In this document: piece after piece, positions 1 to 6,765 of the stretch | Position numbering within the stretch: the first letter of the stretch is position 1 | Layout of the letters: each line of letters begins with the position of its first letter | NCBI GenBank assembly: GCA_937983015.1 | Contig: CALKAK010000085.1 | Span: 1-20,084, forward strand | DNA length: 20,084 nt | Source: an uncultured Bacillaceae bacterium | Lineage (GTDB): Bacteria; Bacillota; Bacilli; Bacillales; Caldibacillaceae | Direction of reading: 5' to 3' | Program-made: the position numbers and the translations under genes | Notes under the pieces: model-generated | What the model saw: only the letters and a program-made list of their open reading frames with translations | Told to the model about the DNA's origin: nothing | Database searches by the model: none

Positions 1-192
1 TTGTACCCTCCGAACCGATTCACGTAACAAAAAAGGAGCGACTTTCCCTAGAAAAGCAAGGGTGATATGGTAATCCAGGGGATGGACCCAATTTTTAAAG
101 GGGTAGTCGTTTCTCTTCTCATTGATGAAGTTATAAAGTTGCATTTTTTGTTCTTCGGGAATTTTCACGGCAAAAAAATGATTGTTTTTCAT
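1..192 (-). CDS. thpR: RNA 2',3'-cyclic phosphodiesterase (2'-5' RNA ligase family), 5' part only
   Basis: Only the first 64 codons lie in the window; the gene runs off the left edge. The protein starts MKNNHFFAVKIPEEQ and carries H42-I-T44-L-A-F, the first of the two HxT motifs that form the active site of the 2H phosphoesterase family. Members such as B. subtilis YtlP and E. coli ThpR open 2',3'-cyclic phosphates on RNA ends in the cytoplasm; they were first described as 2'-5' RNA ligases. The second HxT motif lies beyond the edge, so an intact gene is inferred. The ATG at 192 has a GAAGGGA-like ribosome binding site about 7 bases upstream. The gene follows dat on the same strand with a 131-base gap in which I see no clear promoter or terminator, so read-through from dat is possible. 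The reading frame and motif make the family call firm. Confidence 0.85.
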   Translation of the reverse strand, partial: MKNNHFFAVKIPEEQKMQLYNFINEKRNDYPFKNWVHPLDYHITLAFLGKVAPFLLRESVRRVQ

Positions 193-323
193 AATCGTTC
201 CCTTCTTGCCGTTTACTTTTATCAGCAATAGGTTTGCCTTTTTTGCTATGCTATCGATCGCTTCGAAAAATTCTTCTTCTTATTATTATCGGAGTTTTTC
301 GCCCTTCATTGAATTTCCTTTTT

Positions 324-1178
324 TTATCGTATGGCCCCGCATTGTTTTTCAATATCTTCCTGTAACAATCGTTGTAGTTTACGTACTACCGGTCCCGGTT
401 TTCCCGTTCCGATCCTTCGATCATCGACCATAGTGATCGGTATAATTTCTGCCGTTGTACTCGAAAGAAATACTTCGTCCGCCATCAATAAATCGGAAAC
501 GGTAAATGGTTTTTCACGAACGGGTATCTTTTCCTGTTGAGAAAGCGCGATGATGCGCTGGCGAGTGATCCCGTTTAAGATCATTTGGTCGGCGGGATGT
601 GTTTGTACGATGCCATCTTTGACCATCCATATATTTGAGGAGCTTCCCTCTGTGATGATATCGCCCCGGTGTAATATCGCTTCAAAGCCACCGTTTTCTT
701 TCGCCTTTTGTTTTAACAGTACATTTCCTAATAAACTGATGGATTTAATATCGCATCGCAACCAGCGTATATCCTCGGCCAGGACCCCTTTAACTCCCTG
801 CTCCATTTCATCATCCGGTCTTTTGGCCGGAAGACAATATGCAAGTAAATTTCCCTCCATATCCTTCGAAAACTCATGGCGACGTGGAGCGATTCCCCTT
901 GTGTATTGAATATAGATATTACACGAGGGAAGATTTTCCTTATCCAGCAATTCATGCAGTTGTTCTTCAAGCGTTCGCCTATCATAAGGGATCGTCATAT
1001 AAATCTTTTCCGCACTTTCATATAGGCGCTCCAAATGTTCGCTCAATAAATAGGGACGGCCATTGTAAACACGTACGACCTCATAAATGCCATCCCCGAA
1101 TTGATACCCCCGATCTTCAATATCGATATTCACCGAATAACGTTCCTTGATCGCACCGTTGAAAAGAACATACCCCAT
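324..1178 (-). CDS. dat: D-amino-acid transaminase
   Basis: A PLP-dependent fold-type IV aminotransferase of 284 residues that interconverts D-alanine and 2-oxoglutarate with pyruvate and D-glutamate. It supplies D-amino acids for peptidoglycan in the cytoplasm. Numbered from the chosen start, the sequence has the catalytic lysine at K145 in DIKSISLLGN and the cofactor-binding glutamate at E177 in ITEGSSSN. RRH at 99-101 matches the carboxylate-binding Arg/His region of D-AAT enzymes, and RGYQFGDGIYEVVRVYNG lies near the N-terminus. These separate it from branched-chain aminotransferase and aminodeoxychorismate lyase relatives. Two adjacent ATG codons (1181 and 1178) follow a GGGGAGG site; the second has the better 7-base spacing and places lysine at 145. 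A longer TTG start at 1202 would begin upstream of that site and is rejected. The gene lies 152 bases downstream of pepV in the same direction. Confidence 0.93.
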   Translation of the reverse strand: MGYVLFNGAIKERYSVNIDIEDRGYQFGDGIYEVVRVYNGRPYLLSEHLERLYESAEKIYMTIPYDRRTLEEQLHELLDKENLPSCNIYIQYTRGIAPRRHEFSKDMEGNLLAYCLPAKRPDDEMEQGVKGVLAEDIRWLRCDIKSISLLGNVLLKQKAKENGGFEAILHRGDIITEGSSSNIWMVKDGIVQTHPADQMILNGITRQRIIALSQQEKIPVREKPFTVSDLLMADEVFLSSTTAEIIPITMVDDRRIGTGKPGPVVRKLQRLLQEDIEKQCGAIR

Positions 1179-1312
1179 CATTCTTCCTCCCCTTTTGTTC
1201 AAGAAAAATTGTTTATATATTTTAAATAACCGCTGCCCATACGAATCAACTTAATGATTTCGCAAACCGAAAAGTTAAGGAAGACCGGTGTTTAGAAAAA
1301 TATTTACATGGT

Positions 1313-1328
1313 CGGGAAGTCTTTCCCG
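1313..1328 (-). terminator. Weak hairpin just after pepV
   Basis: A perfect 6-bp inverted repeat, CGGGAA / TTCCCG with a 4-base loop, lies 2 bases beyond the pepV stop. On the minus strand the nearest T-run (ATATTTTT) begins about 10 bases after the stem. This would be an inefficient intrinsic terminator at best, and partial read-through into dat is likely. Confidence 0.3.
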
Positions 1329-1330
1329 GT

Positions 1331-2746
1331 TTATTTAGCCAGTTCGTAAATTGCCTGGGCATAAATGCTGGTCGCTTTTAGCAGATCTTCAATATACATA
1401 TATTCATCTTTTTGATGCATTACATCTTCCCTACCGGGAAACATCGCACCAAAGGCAACTCCTTTTTTCAAGTGACGGGCATACGTTCCACCACCAATTG
1501 TAAGTAAAGTCGCTTCCTCACCCGTTTGTTCTTCGTAAACCTTTTTCAATATTTGAATGAGTTCATCGTTCTTATCAACAAAAAGCGGCTTGGAATCGCT
1601 AAGAAGGTTGACCGTAAACCCGAAAGGAAACACCTCTTCTTCCAATTTCTTGGCGCCCTTTAGCATATCATATGTGACCGGATAACGGAAATTCAAACCG
1701 ATCTTTCCATTTTCCTCGCTATCGTAAGCAAAAATCGCAGCATTAACGGTCAATTCACCAGATTCTTCATCCTGATAGGCTATATTCAATTTACGACCGC
1801 GTGAATCCTGGAATAATTTTTCTTTGATAAAGGAAAAGTATCCCTTCGCCTTACTATCGATCGGTTCGTCGGCCAGGAAAGCGCCCAAATAAAGCCCCGC
1901 ATTAACCCCTCTGTCAGGTTCCATGGCATGGGCAGATACGCCGTGTAAAGTTAAGGTAACGGTTTGCATCGTAACCTCTATGTCACCTGATAACCCGTAT
2001 TTACGTAAAAAAGTATGGAAGCGTTCGGTAAGATCATCAGGGTCTTCCTGAAACTGAATGATCGCTTGAGCGTGATCCGGAACCATATTGTATCTTCGTC
2101 CCGCTTCAAACTTGTTCACTTTGTATTTATGAGCAGCCGTACCATTAACATGATCGACGTAAAGAAGATCAACACTGGCGATTCCTTTTTCCGCATAAAT
2201 GATCGGAAAATCCGCATCCGGTACAAAACCTACATCGGGCATTTCCTCTTTTTGAAAATAATTCTTTATGCAGCGCATCCCGGACTCTTCATCAGTACCG
2301 ATGATCAGCCGAACTCGTTTCGATAGTGGCAACCCCAATTCTTTGACGATTTTCAGCGCATAAAACGCAGCCATTGTCGGCCCTTTGTCATCGGCGGTTC
2401 CACGGCCATAAATCTTCCCATCATGGATCTCGCCACCGTACGGGTCAAAAGTCCAGCCGTCGCCTTCAGGAACGACATCAACGTGTCCGAGAACACCGAC
2501 AAGCTTTTCACCCGAGCCCATTTCAATATGTCCGGCAAAATTGTCAACATTTTTGACCTGAAACCCATTTTCCTTACCTTTTTCCAACATATAGTCGAGC
2601 GCATTTTTCGGACCTTCGCCAAAGGGGGTATCTTCCCCAACAGTTGTTTCATCATACACACTTCTTATGCGAACGAGTCCTTGCAGATCGCGAATTAAAT
2701 CATCTTTTCTTTTCAATACTTCAGCGTACCAGTCTATTTTAGGCAA
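1331..2746 (-). CDS. pepV: Dipeptidase PepV (M20 metallopeptidase family)
   Basis: A cytoplasmic di-zinc dipeptidase of about 471 residues, close to the family's usual 465-475, that cleaves a broad range of dipeptides including Xaa-His. The M20 zinc and catalytic residues are all present. H88 and D90 lie in GHVDVVPEGDGW, D119 in YGRGTADDKGP, E153-E154 in GTDEESGM, D177 in PDADFP and H444 in VMHQKDEY. The spacing matches what I recall of Lactobacillus PepV. The start is a choice: a GTG at 2755 gives 3 more residues but has no ribosome binding site. AGGAGTGA at 2752-2759 sits 5 bases upstream of a TTG at 2746, which I prefer. The gene is the orthologue of B. subtilis ytjP and is followed by dat in the same direction. 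The 250-base AT-rich gap to divergent ytzE should hold its promoter; I could not place one firmly. Confidence 0.92.
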   Translation of the reverse strand: MPKIDWYAEVLKRKDDLIRDLQGLVRIRSVYDETTVGEDTPFGEGPKNALDYMLEKGKENGFQVKNVDNFAGHIEMGSGEKLVGVLGHVDVVPEGDGWTFDPYGGEIHDGKIYGRGTADDKGPTMAAFYALKIVKELGLPLSKRVRLIIGTDEESGMRCIKNYFQKEEMPDVGFVPDADFPIIYAEKGIASVDLLYVDHVNGTAAHKYKVNKFEAGRRYNMVPDHAQAIIQFQEDPDDLTERFHTFLRKYGLSGDIEVTMQTVTLTLHGVSAHAMEPDRGVNAGLYLGAFLADEPIDSKAKGYFSFIKEKLFQDSRGRKLNIAYQDEESGELTVNAAIFAYDSEENGKIGLNFRYPVTYDMLKGAKKLEEEVFPFGFTVNLLSDSKPLFVDKNDELIQILKKVYEEQTGEEATLLTIGGGTYARHLKKGVAFGAMFPGREDVMHQKDEYMYIEDLLKATSIYAQAIYELAK

Positions 2747-3007
2747 ATGACTCACTCCTGTTTTCCAAGTGTTTTTTAAACGAATTATTCATCCTGCTTA
2801 ATATTACAATTTGTTTACCAATATATAAAGATTTTCTTAAAATTGTTTTACTATTCTTTCATTACTGGCAATATCCCTTTAAAATCGCCTGAATTTGGTA
2901 TATACTAAATTATAACAATAAAAACGATTTGGAGTTGCATTAACGTACATATTTATGTTTTTATGCTTGTTGCCATTTCCTAAATTATTTTAGTTAGGGG
3001 TGTTGTT

Positions 3008-3226
3008 TTGAAAAATTCAACAGAAAGAATGTTGACGCGAGTAAAATCCGTTTACCTTTACATTTTAGAAAAGGGAACGGTAACAACTCAGGAACTCGTT
3101 GATGAATTCGGGATCACATCGCGTACCGTACAAAGAGACTTAAATATCCTGCGCTATAACGGACTTGTAAAAAGCCCCAAAAGAGGTATATGGACAACAA
3201 CGAACAAAAAAGTAAAAATCTCTTGA
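3008..3226 (+). CDS. ytzE: Small DeoR-type helix-turn-helix protein YtzE
   Basis: A 72-residue protein that is almost only a winged helix-turn-helix of the DeoR N-terminal type. The recognisable stretch is TTQELVDEFGITSRTVQRDL (residues 26-45), followed by a short wing LRYNGLVKSPKRGIW. It lacks the sugar-phosphate sensor domain of full DeoR regulators, so if it regulates transcription it does so without a built-in effector domain. The best start is a TTG at 3008, 5 bases after AGGGGTG. It matches B. subtilis YtzE in length and sequence style, and its neighbours (pepV side, rsuA/ytgP side) match that genome too. No target is known to me. It is divergent from pepV and convergent with the rsuA-type gene, with 39 bases and a small terminator between. 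Confidence 0.85.
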   Translation: MKNSTERMLTRVKSVYLYILEKGTVTTQELVDEFGITSRTVQRDLNILRYNGLVKSPKRGIWTTTNKKVKIS

Positions 3227-3242
3227 TGCTTAACATATAATT

Positions 3243-3265
3243 CGCCTTCTGGGCGTTTTTCTTTT
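3243..3265 (+). terminator. Terminator after ytzE
   Basis: A short GC stem, CGCC / GGCG with a 5-base loop (3243-3255), is followed at once by TTTTTCTTTT. It ends the plus-strand ytzE transcript and abuts the stop codon of the convergent rsuA-type gene. The stem is short but the T-tract is good. Confidence 0.6.
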
Positions 3266-3985
3266 CTATGATTTATAGGTAAGTAATGAAGCCAGTTCAT
3301 CCTCAGTCAACTCACGATATTCTCCATCTCGTAAATCCTCATCCAATTGTAAAGGCCCCATGGCGATTCTCTTAAGTTCCACGACTTTTTTTCCCCGTGC
3401 TATAAACATCCTTTTGATTTGATGATATTTCCCTTCTGTAATTTCAACCAATACTTCAGAATGGACAGGGCCGCTCTTTACGATCGATAACTTTGCCGGC
3501 CTTGTGACATACCCGTCATCGAGAACGATGCCATTTTGAAAGGCCTTTACATCATCTTCAGCGACGATCCCCTCTACTAGCGCATAATATGTTTTTGTGA
3601 CCCCTTTTTTCGGTGAAAGGAGATCATGCGCCAGCTGACCATCGTTTGTCAATAGCAATAATCCGGTTGTGTCTTTATCGAGGCGCCCCACCGGAAAAGG
3701 GCGGAAATGGCGATCTTCTTCCTCCAGCAAATCGATCACTGTAGGTTGTGTGACATCCTCTGTAGCCGAAAGAACGCCTTTCGGTTTATTCATCATGAAA
3801 TAAACGAATTCTTTGTATATGACCTCTTCCCCGAAAACAAATATTCGGTCGCTCCTGGGATCAACATGTGTACATGGACTTTTGACAACTTCACCGTTTA
3901 CAAGGATCGCCCCTTGTTTTAACAACCTTTTTGCTTCTTTTCTACTACCGTAGCCCATATTCGCCAACAATTTATCAATCCGCAT
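3266..3985 (-). CDS. rsuA: 16S rRNA pseudouridine synthase, RsuA family
   Basis: A 239-residue RsuA/RluB-family pseudouridine synthase. Residues 1-50 form an S4 RNA-binding domain (MRIDKLLANMGYGSRKEAKR, then AILVNGEVV). The catalytic domain carries the signature GRLDKDTTGLLLLTNDG with catalytic aspartate D103. MMNKPKGVLSA (64-74) and the C-terminal GKYHQIKRMF motif are also typical. E. coli RsuA, of the same length class, modifies U516 of 16S rRNA during 30S assembly. The position next to ytzE and ytgP matches the B. subtilis orthologue. An RluB-type 23S specificity cannot be excluded from sequence alone, but the length and neighbours favour RsuA. The ATG at 3985 has GGTGAGGA upstream. A TATAAT lies at 4004-4009 on the same strand without a convincing -35 box. 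Confidence 0.9.
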   Translation of the reverse strand: MRIDKLLANMGYGSRKEAKRLLKQGAILVNGEVVKSPCTHVDPRSDRIFVFGEEVIYKEFVYFMMNKPKGVLSATEDVTQPTVIDLLEEEDRHFRPFPVGRLDKDTTGLLLLTNDGQLAHDLLSPKKGVTKTYYALVEGIVAEDDVKAFQNGIVLDDGYVTRPAKLSIVKSGPVHSEVLVEITEGKYHQIKRMFIARGKKVVELKRIAMGPLQLDEDLRDGEYRELTEDELASLLTYKS

Positions 3986-4054
3986 GAAATCCTCACCCGA
4001 TTTATTATATATTCATTTCGGCAGATAAAAAAATTCATTAGGCTCCTATCCCTT

Positions 4055-4082
4055 ACCTTTTAGGCCAATATGACATAAACTA
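4055..4082 (+). promoter_or_regulatory. Sigma-K-type promoter for the 67-residue coiled-coil gene
   Basis: ACC at 4055-4057, then exactly 16 bases, then CATAAACTA at 4074-4082. This fits the B. subtilis sigma-K consensus (AC at -35, 16-17 bases, CATAnnnTA at -10). A start near 4089 would leave a leader of about 20 bases containing the GAGGAGG ribosome binding site of the gene at 4110. Sigma-K acts in the mother cell late in sporulation. The match is seen; the use of sigma-K is inferred. Confidence 0.6.
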
Positions 4083-4109
4083 TGGCAACACGATTGAGGA
4101 GGTATCCGT

Positions 4110-4313
4110 ATGTTTCCTGTAGATTTTGATGAATTTTACCGGCAACAACCGCAATTTTTCCCGGGTTTTCCAGGACCTCCTGGAGGTGGCGGCCCACTGA
4201 ACCGGCTTGAAAGACAAATAAATCGTCTAGAAAGAGAAGTCGACCGCTTGCAAATGCAGGTCAATCGCATGGAACAGCGATTATCCCGGGTAGAAAGACG
4301 GCTCGGCTTTTAA
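4110..4313 (+). CDS. Small proline/glycine and coiled-coil protein, probably spore-associated
   Basis: A 67-residue protein I do not recognise by name. Residues 1-15 are rich in aromatic and acidic residues and glutamine (MFPVDFDEFYRQQPQ). Residues 16-29 form a collagen-like Phe/Pro/Gly stretch (FFPGFPGPPGGGGP). Residues 30-65 are a parallel-type coiled coil with perfect 3-4 spacing of hydrophobics (L30, L33, I37, L40, V44, L47, V51, M54, L58, V61, L65) in a repeated RLER pattern. There is no cysteine, signal peptide or membrane segment. A strong GAGGAGG site lies 7 bases before the ATG, a sigma-K-like promoter is just upstream and a good terminator follows, so it is a one-gene unit. The promoter and the low-complexity design suggest a structural protein of the spore coat, crust or mother cell; this is inference. 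Coding is well supported by the ribosome binding site and the regular heptads. Confidence 0.8.
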   Translation: MFPVDFDEFYRQQPQFFPGFPGPPGGGGPLNRLERQINRLEREVDRLQMQVNRMEQRLSRVERRLGF

Positions 4314-4356
4314 CAGTAAGCGAAACACACAAAAAACCGTTCTAATCAATCTTTGT

Positions 4357-4390
4357 AACTTCCCAGAAACGAAATTAGGGAAGTTTTTTT
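4357..4390 (+). terminator. Terminator of the 67-residue coiled-coil gene
   Basis: A perfect 8-bp inverted repeat, AACTTCCC (4357-4364) and GGGAAGTT (4378-4385), with a 13-base loop and a run of seven T (4384-4390). It overlaps the last codons of the convergent murJ gene. The minus-strand side has no T-run, so it appears to work on the plus strand only. Confidence 0.8.
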
Positions 4391-6009
4391 ATTTTAAGAA
4401 GATGCCAGTTTTTTCCAATTTTCTTTGCTTGTTCGGGAAAGAGAACTTGCAAAAGCCTTGTCCGCCAGGCGAGTACAAAATAAAAGAACGCACCTCCGAG
4501 CGCACAGATCACAACAAGAATCATTGCCTGGATCCGACCTTCTTGAGTCAAGAATAAAGCCAGGACTTTATACATTATGCCTACGACCGCTCCCATCATC
4601 AGGGAAAAAATGACGATCAAAAGACCACGTCTGATAACGAGCCGGTACGAATAATCGGCATAATAACGAATAACAAACATATTGATGATAATTGAAACGG
4701 AATAACCGATGGCCGTTGCGATGATCGCTCCTTTCGTTTCAAGTAATTCGATCAAAGATATATTCAACAACATTTTTATTAATAATCCCAATAACAAACT
4801 AAAAACGGTAAATTTTTGTTCATTTAACCCCTGAAGAATGGCCGCGGTAACGGAAAAGAGCGCAAATAAAATGGCTACCGGCGCATAAAACTGTAAAATT
4901 TCAGCGCCCAATTCATTGGCCCCGTAGAAAAACGTATAAATGGGTTGCGCCAGAATAGAAATTCCTAAACATGCGGGTAATGTTAAAAATAGTAAAACCT
5001 GGAATGTTTGATTCAAATGTTTATGCATTTCCCGAAAATTTTCTTTTGCGAAGGATTCGGTGATCATCGGTACCAATGTAATCGAAAATGCCGTGGCAAT
5101 AGAAACGGGAATCATGATAATTTTATGCGAATTGAAATTTAATATTGAAAACATCGTATCGGAAACGGCCGCTTTTCCAATATTCACCATCGCCCGGTTA
5201 AACGTCAACTCATCCACCATCTGGAACATCGGATTGGCAACACCGACGACAACAAATGGGACTGCTGACATGATGATTTCCTTGTAAATGTCTTTGTAAC
5301 CGAGATGGATTTCTCCCCTATCTTCTTTAAGCATGGCGTTTAAATACGGACGCCGTTTGTACCAATACCAGACGAGCACGGCCATGCCGCCAATCGCCCC
5401 GATAAACGCCGCAAAAGTAGCGACCTGCACGGCTTGCACAATTGAACCATTCATCACATGGATCACGATATATGTACCAGCAAGGAGAAAAGCGATACGT
5501 ACAATTTGTTCAACGACCTGGGAAACCGCAGATGGTCCCATCGATTTATATCCCTGAAAAAAACCGCGGACAAGGCTCATAACCGGTACGATCAATAAAG
5601 CAAAACTAACGGAACGAATGACACTGATAACTTCTTCTAGGCTCGTGATCTGTTCATCATCGACGACGATCGTTTCGGCAAAAACAGGTGCCATAAAATA
5701 AAGGACGATAAATGCGATGAACCCCGTTATGATCATGACCGTGATACCAGAACGAAATAATTTTCGCCCGATCTTATATTCACCTAGAGCATTGTATTTC
5801 GAAATAAATTTTGAGACGGCCAGCGGGATTCCTGCGGTCGAAATACTGATAAAGATACTATAAGGGATATAACTATAATTATAAAGGGCGGCACCGTATG
5901 AGCCGATTAACCCGAAAAAAGGAATTACGTAAAATAAACCGAGCAGCTTTGATATGTACGTTCCTAGCGTTAATATGAAAGTACCTCTAAGCAAACTAGA
6001 AGATGTCAT
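4375..6009 (-). CDS. murJ: Lipid II flippase MurJ / YtgP (MOP superfamily)
   Basis: A 544-residue polytopic membrane protein of the MVF/PST branch of the MOP exporter superfamily, the same length I recall for B. subtilis YtgP. It opens with SSLLRGTFILTLGTYISKLLGLFYVIPF and has some 14 hydrophobic segments. It carries charged residues typical of flippases within early helices (R8, K17) and the loop VRGFFQGYKSMGPSAVSQVVEQIVRI, characteristic of this family. In B. subtilis YtgP is the MurJ orthologue that moves lipid-linked peptidoglycan precursor across the membrane, redundant with Amj. The chosen ATG at 6009 follows AGGAAGGGA by 6 bases; a GTG at 6036 would add 9 residues but starts upstream of that site. 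A general polysaccharide transporter is the alternative, but synteny with rsuA supports YtgP. A TTGACA on the minus strand at 6120-6125 may be part of its promoter, although the -10 is poor. Confidence 0.9.
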   Translation of the reverse strand: MTSSSLLRGTFILTLGTYISKLLGLFYVIPFFGLIGSYGAALYNYSYIPYSIFISISTAGIPLAVSKFISKYNALGEYKIGRKLFRSGITVMIITGFIAFIVLYFMAPVFAETIVVDDEQITSLEEVISVIRSVSFALLIVPVMSLVRGFFQGYKSMGPSAVSQVVEQIVRIAFLLAGTYIVIHVMNGSIVQAVQVATFAAFIGAIGGMAVLVWYWYKRRPYLNAMLKEDRGEIHLGYKDIYKEIIMSAVPFVVVGVANPMFQMVDELTFNRAMVNIGKAAVSDTMFSILNFNSHKIIMIPVSIATAFSITLVPMITESFAKENFREMHKHLNQTFQVLLFLTLPACLGISILAQPIYTFFYGANELGAEILQFYAPVAILFALFSVTAAILQGLNEQKFTVFSLLLGLLIKMLLNISLIELLETKGAIIATAIGYSVSIIINMFVIRYYADYSYRLVIRRGLLIVIFSLMMGAVVGIMYKVLALFLTQEGRIQAMILVVICALGGAFFYFVLAWRTRLLQVLFPEQAKKIGKNWHLLKIKKLP

Positions 6010-6451
6010 AAATTTTCCCTTCCTAAATGTGTTCACGTCATGAAATCATCGTTGAAAAATTACAATACTATTTGTAGTTTACATGTTTTATCCAATATTT
6101 CCAATTAGATTTTTAAGTTTGTCAAAATTATGTTCCTCATGCTCTTTAAATAAAAAAGCAAAAGAGGTCGTACAATTTTTAAAAAAAAAAAGATCGCTTT
6201 TCGTCACATAGAATTCGCGAGGAATTTTTTATGAAGTATATAAATAGCGAGGAAGGTTGCGAAATTTATCTAAGAAAAATATTTTTCATCTCGTTAAATT
6301 CAATCAATTCCCCTCAAGTTAATTATAAAACTCCGTATACTATTTTATATCGCTTTAAAAAAATAGTCATTTTGTGAACGCTACTCGCATAACGCCAATA
6401 TTACTCATGGAACGAGAATACTTGTTAACGATTTTGCCAAAAATTTGTACT
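6010..6451. other. AT-rich gap between murJ and cse60
   Basis: A 440-base, very AT-rich stretch with an A-run around 6180-6191. The minus-strand TTGACA at 6120-6125 is the only promoter-like -35 box I found for murJ, and its -10 is weak (AAATAT after 19 bases). On the plus strand a 48-codon reading frame with a ribosome-binding-like site lies at 6231-6377 and is listed separately. I see no stable terminator after cse60, no tRNA and no riboswitch core. The stretch could hold a small RNA, but nothing in it demands one. Confidence 0.5.
6231..6377 (+). CDS. Doubtful 48-residue open reading frame
   Basis: An ATG at 6231 is preceded by GCGAGGA with 7-base spacing and runs 48 codons to TGA. The product would be a basic, aromatic-rich peptide (MKYINSEEGCEIYLRKIFF at the start) with no recognisable domain or signal sequence. 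The codons are those of plain AT-rich DNA. No convincing promoter precedes it and no terminator follows. The ribosome binding site is the only positive sign; chance is the likelier explanation. Confidence 0.15.
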   Translation: MKYINSEEGCEIYLRKIFFISLNSINSPQVNYKTPYTILYRFKKIVIL

Positions 6452-6634
6452 TTATTCCCGATAAATAACCATCGCTGAAAAGCAATAAATTTGTTCATCG
6501 TCCGTTTCTGTCATAGCGGCAATATTGTATTTGATATCGATTAATTGATCTTCATTGAGTTTTTGCAAAAATTGATTTACCTCTGCTTCCAGGTCTTTTT
6601 CGTGCTCGTAATCGAATAATTTGACTTTTACCAC
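6452..6634 (-). CDS. cse60: Sporulation protein Cse60
   Basis: A 60-residue acidic cytoplasmic protein matching B. subtilis Cse60, a small protein of unknown mechanism made under sigma-E control in the mother cell. It contains FDYEHEKDLEAEVNQFL, QLIDIKYNIAAM and a C-terminal EQIYCFSAMVIYRE, which are hallmarks of the family. The start is informative. AGGAGG lies only 2 bases from the ATG at 6640 but 8 bases from a GTG at 6634. The GTG gives MVKVKLFDYE and exactly 60 residues, the number in the gene name. I could not place a convincing sigma-E promoter within the 80 bases upstream. The gene stands between the leuS terminator and the murJ gap as a single-gene unit on the same strand as both neighbours. 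Confidence 0.88.
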   Translation of the reverse strand: MVKVKLFDYEHEKDLEAEVNQFLQKLNEDQLIDIKYNIAAMTETDDEQIYCFSAMVIYRE

Positions 6635-6720
6635 TAGCATAACCTCCTCTCATGTAAGGGGTTCTGATCTCGCTTTTATTAATTATTCTCCCTGTTTACG
6701 GACTTTTTTAAACATTCCGC

Positions 6721-6758
6721 AAAAACAAACTCCCCCCGGCTAGAGCCGAAGGGAGTTT
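6721..6758 (-). terminator. Terminator of leuS
   Basis: On the minus strand a long stem is formed by AAACTCCC / GGGAGTTT (outer, 6751-6758 with 6727-6734) and CGGC / GCCG (inner). It is followed by GTTTTT and lies 8 bases after the leuS stop. The base pairing is strong, making this a clear intrinsic terminator that separates leuS from cse60. Confidence 0.9.
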
Positions 6759-6765
6759 ACCCGTC

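Noticed and set aside
331..909. Plus-strand frames of 69-119 codons inside dat
   Set aside because: They lie antisense to a gene with complete active-site motifs and have no ribosome binding sites; they are shadow frames.
6640..6720. Sigma-E promoter of cse60
   Set aside because: A GAATGTT resembling the -35 box is present, but nothing like CATACAnT lies at the proper distance.
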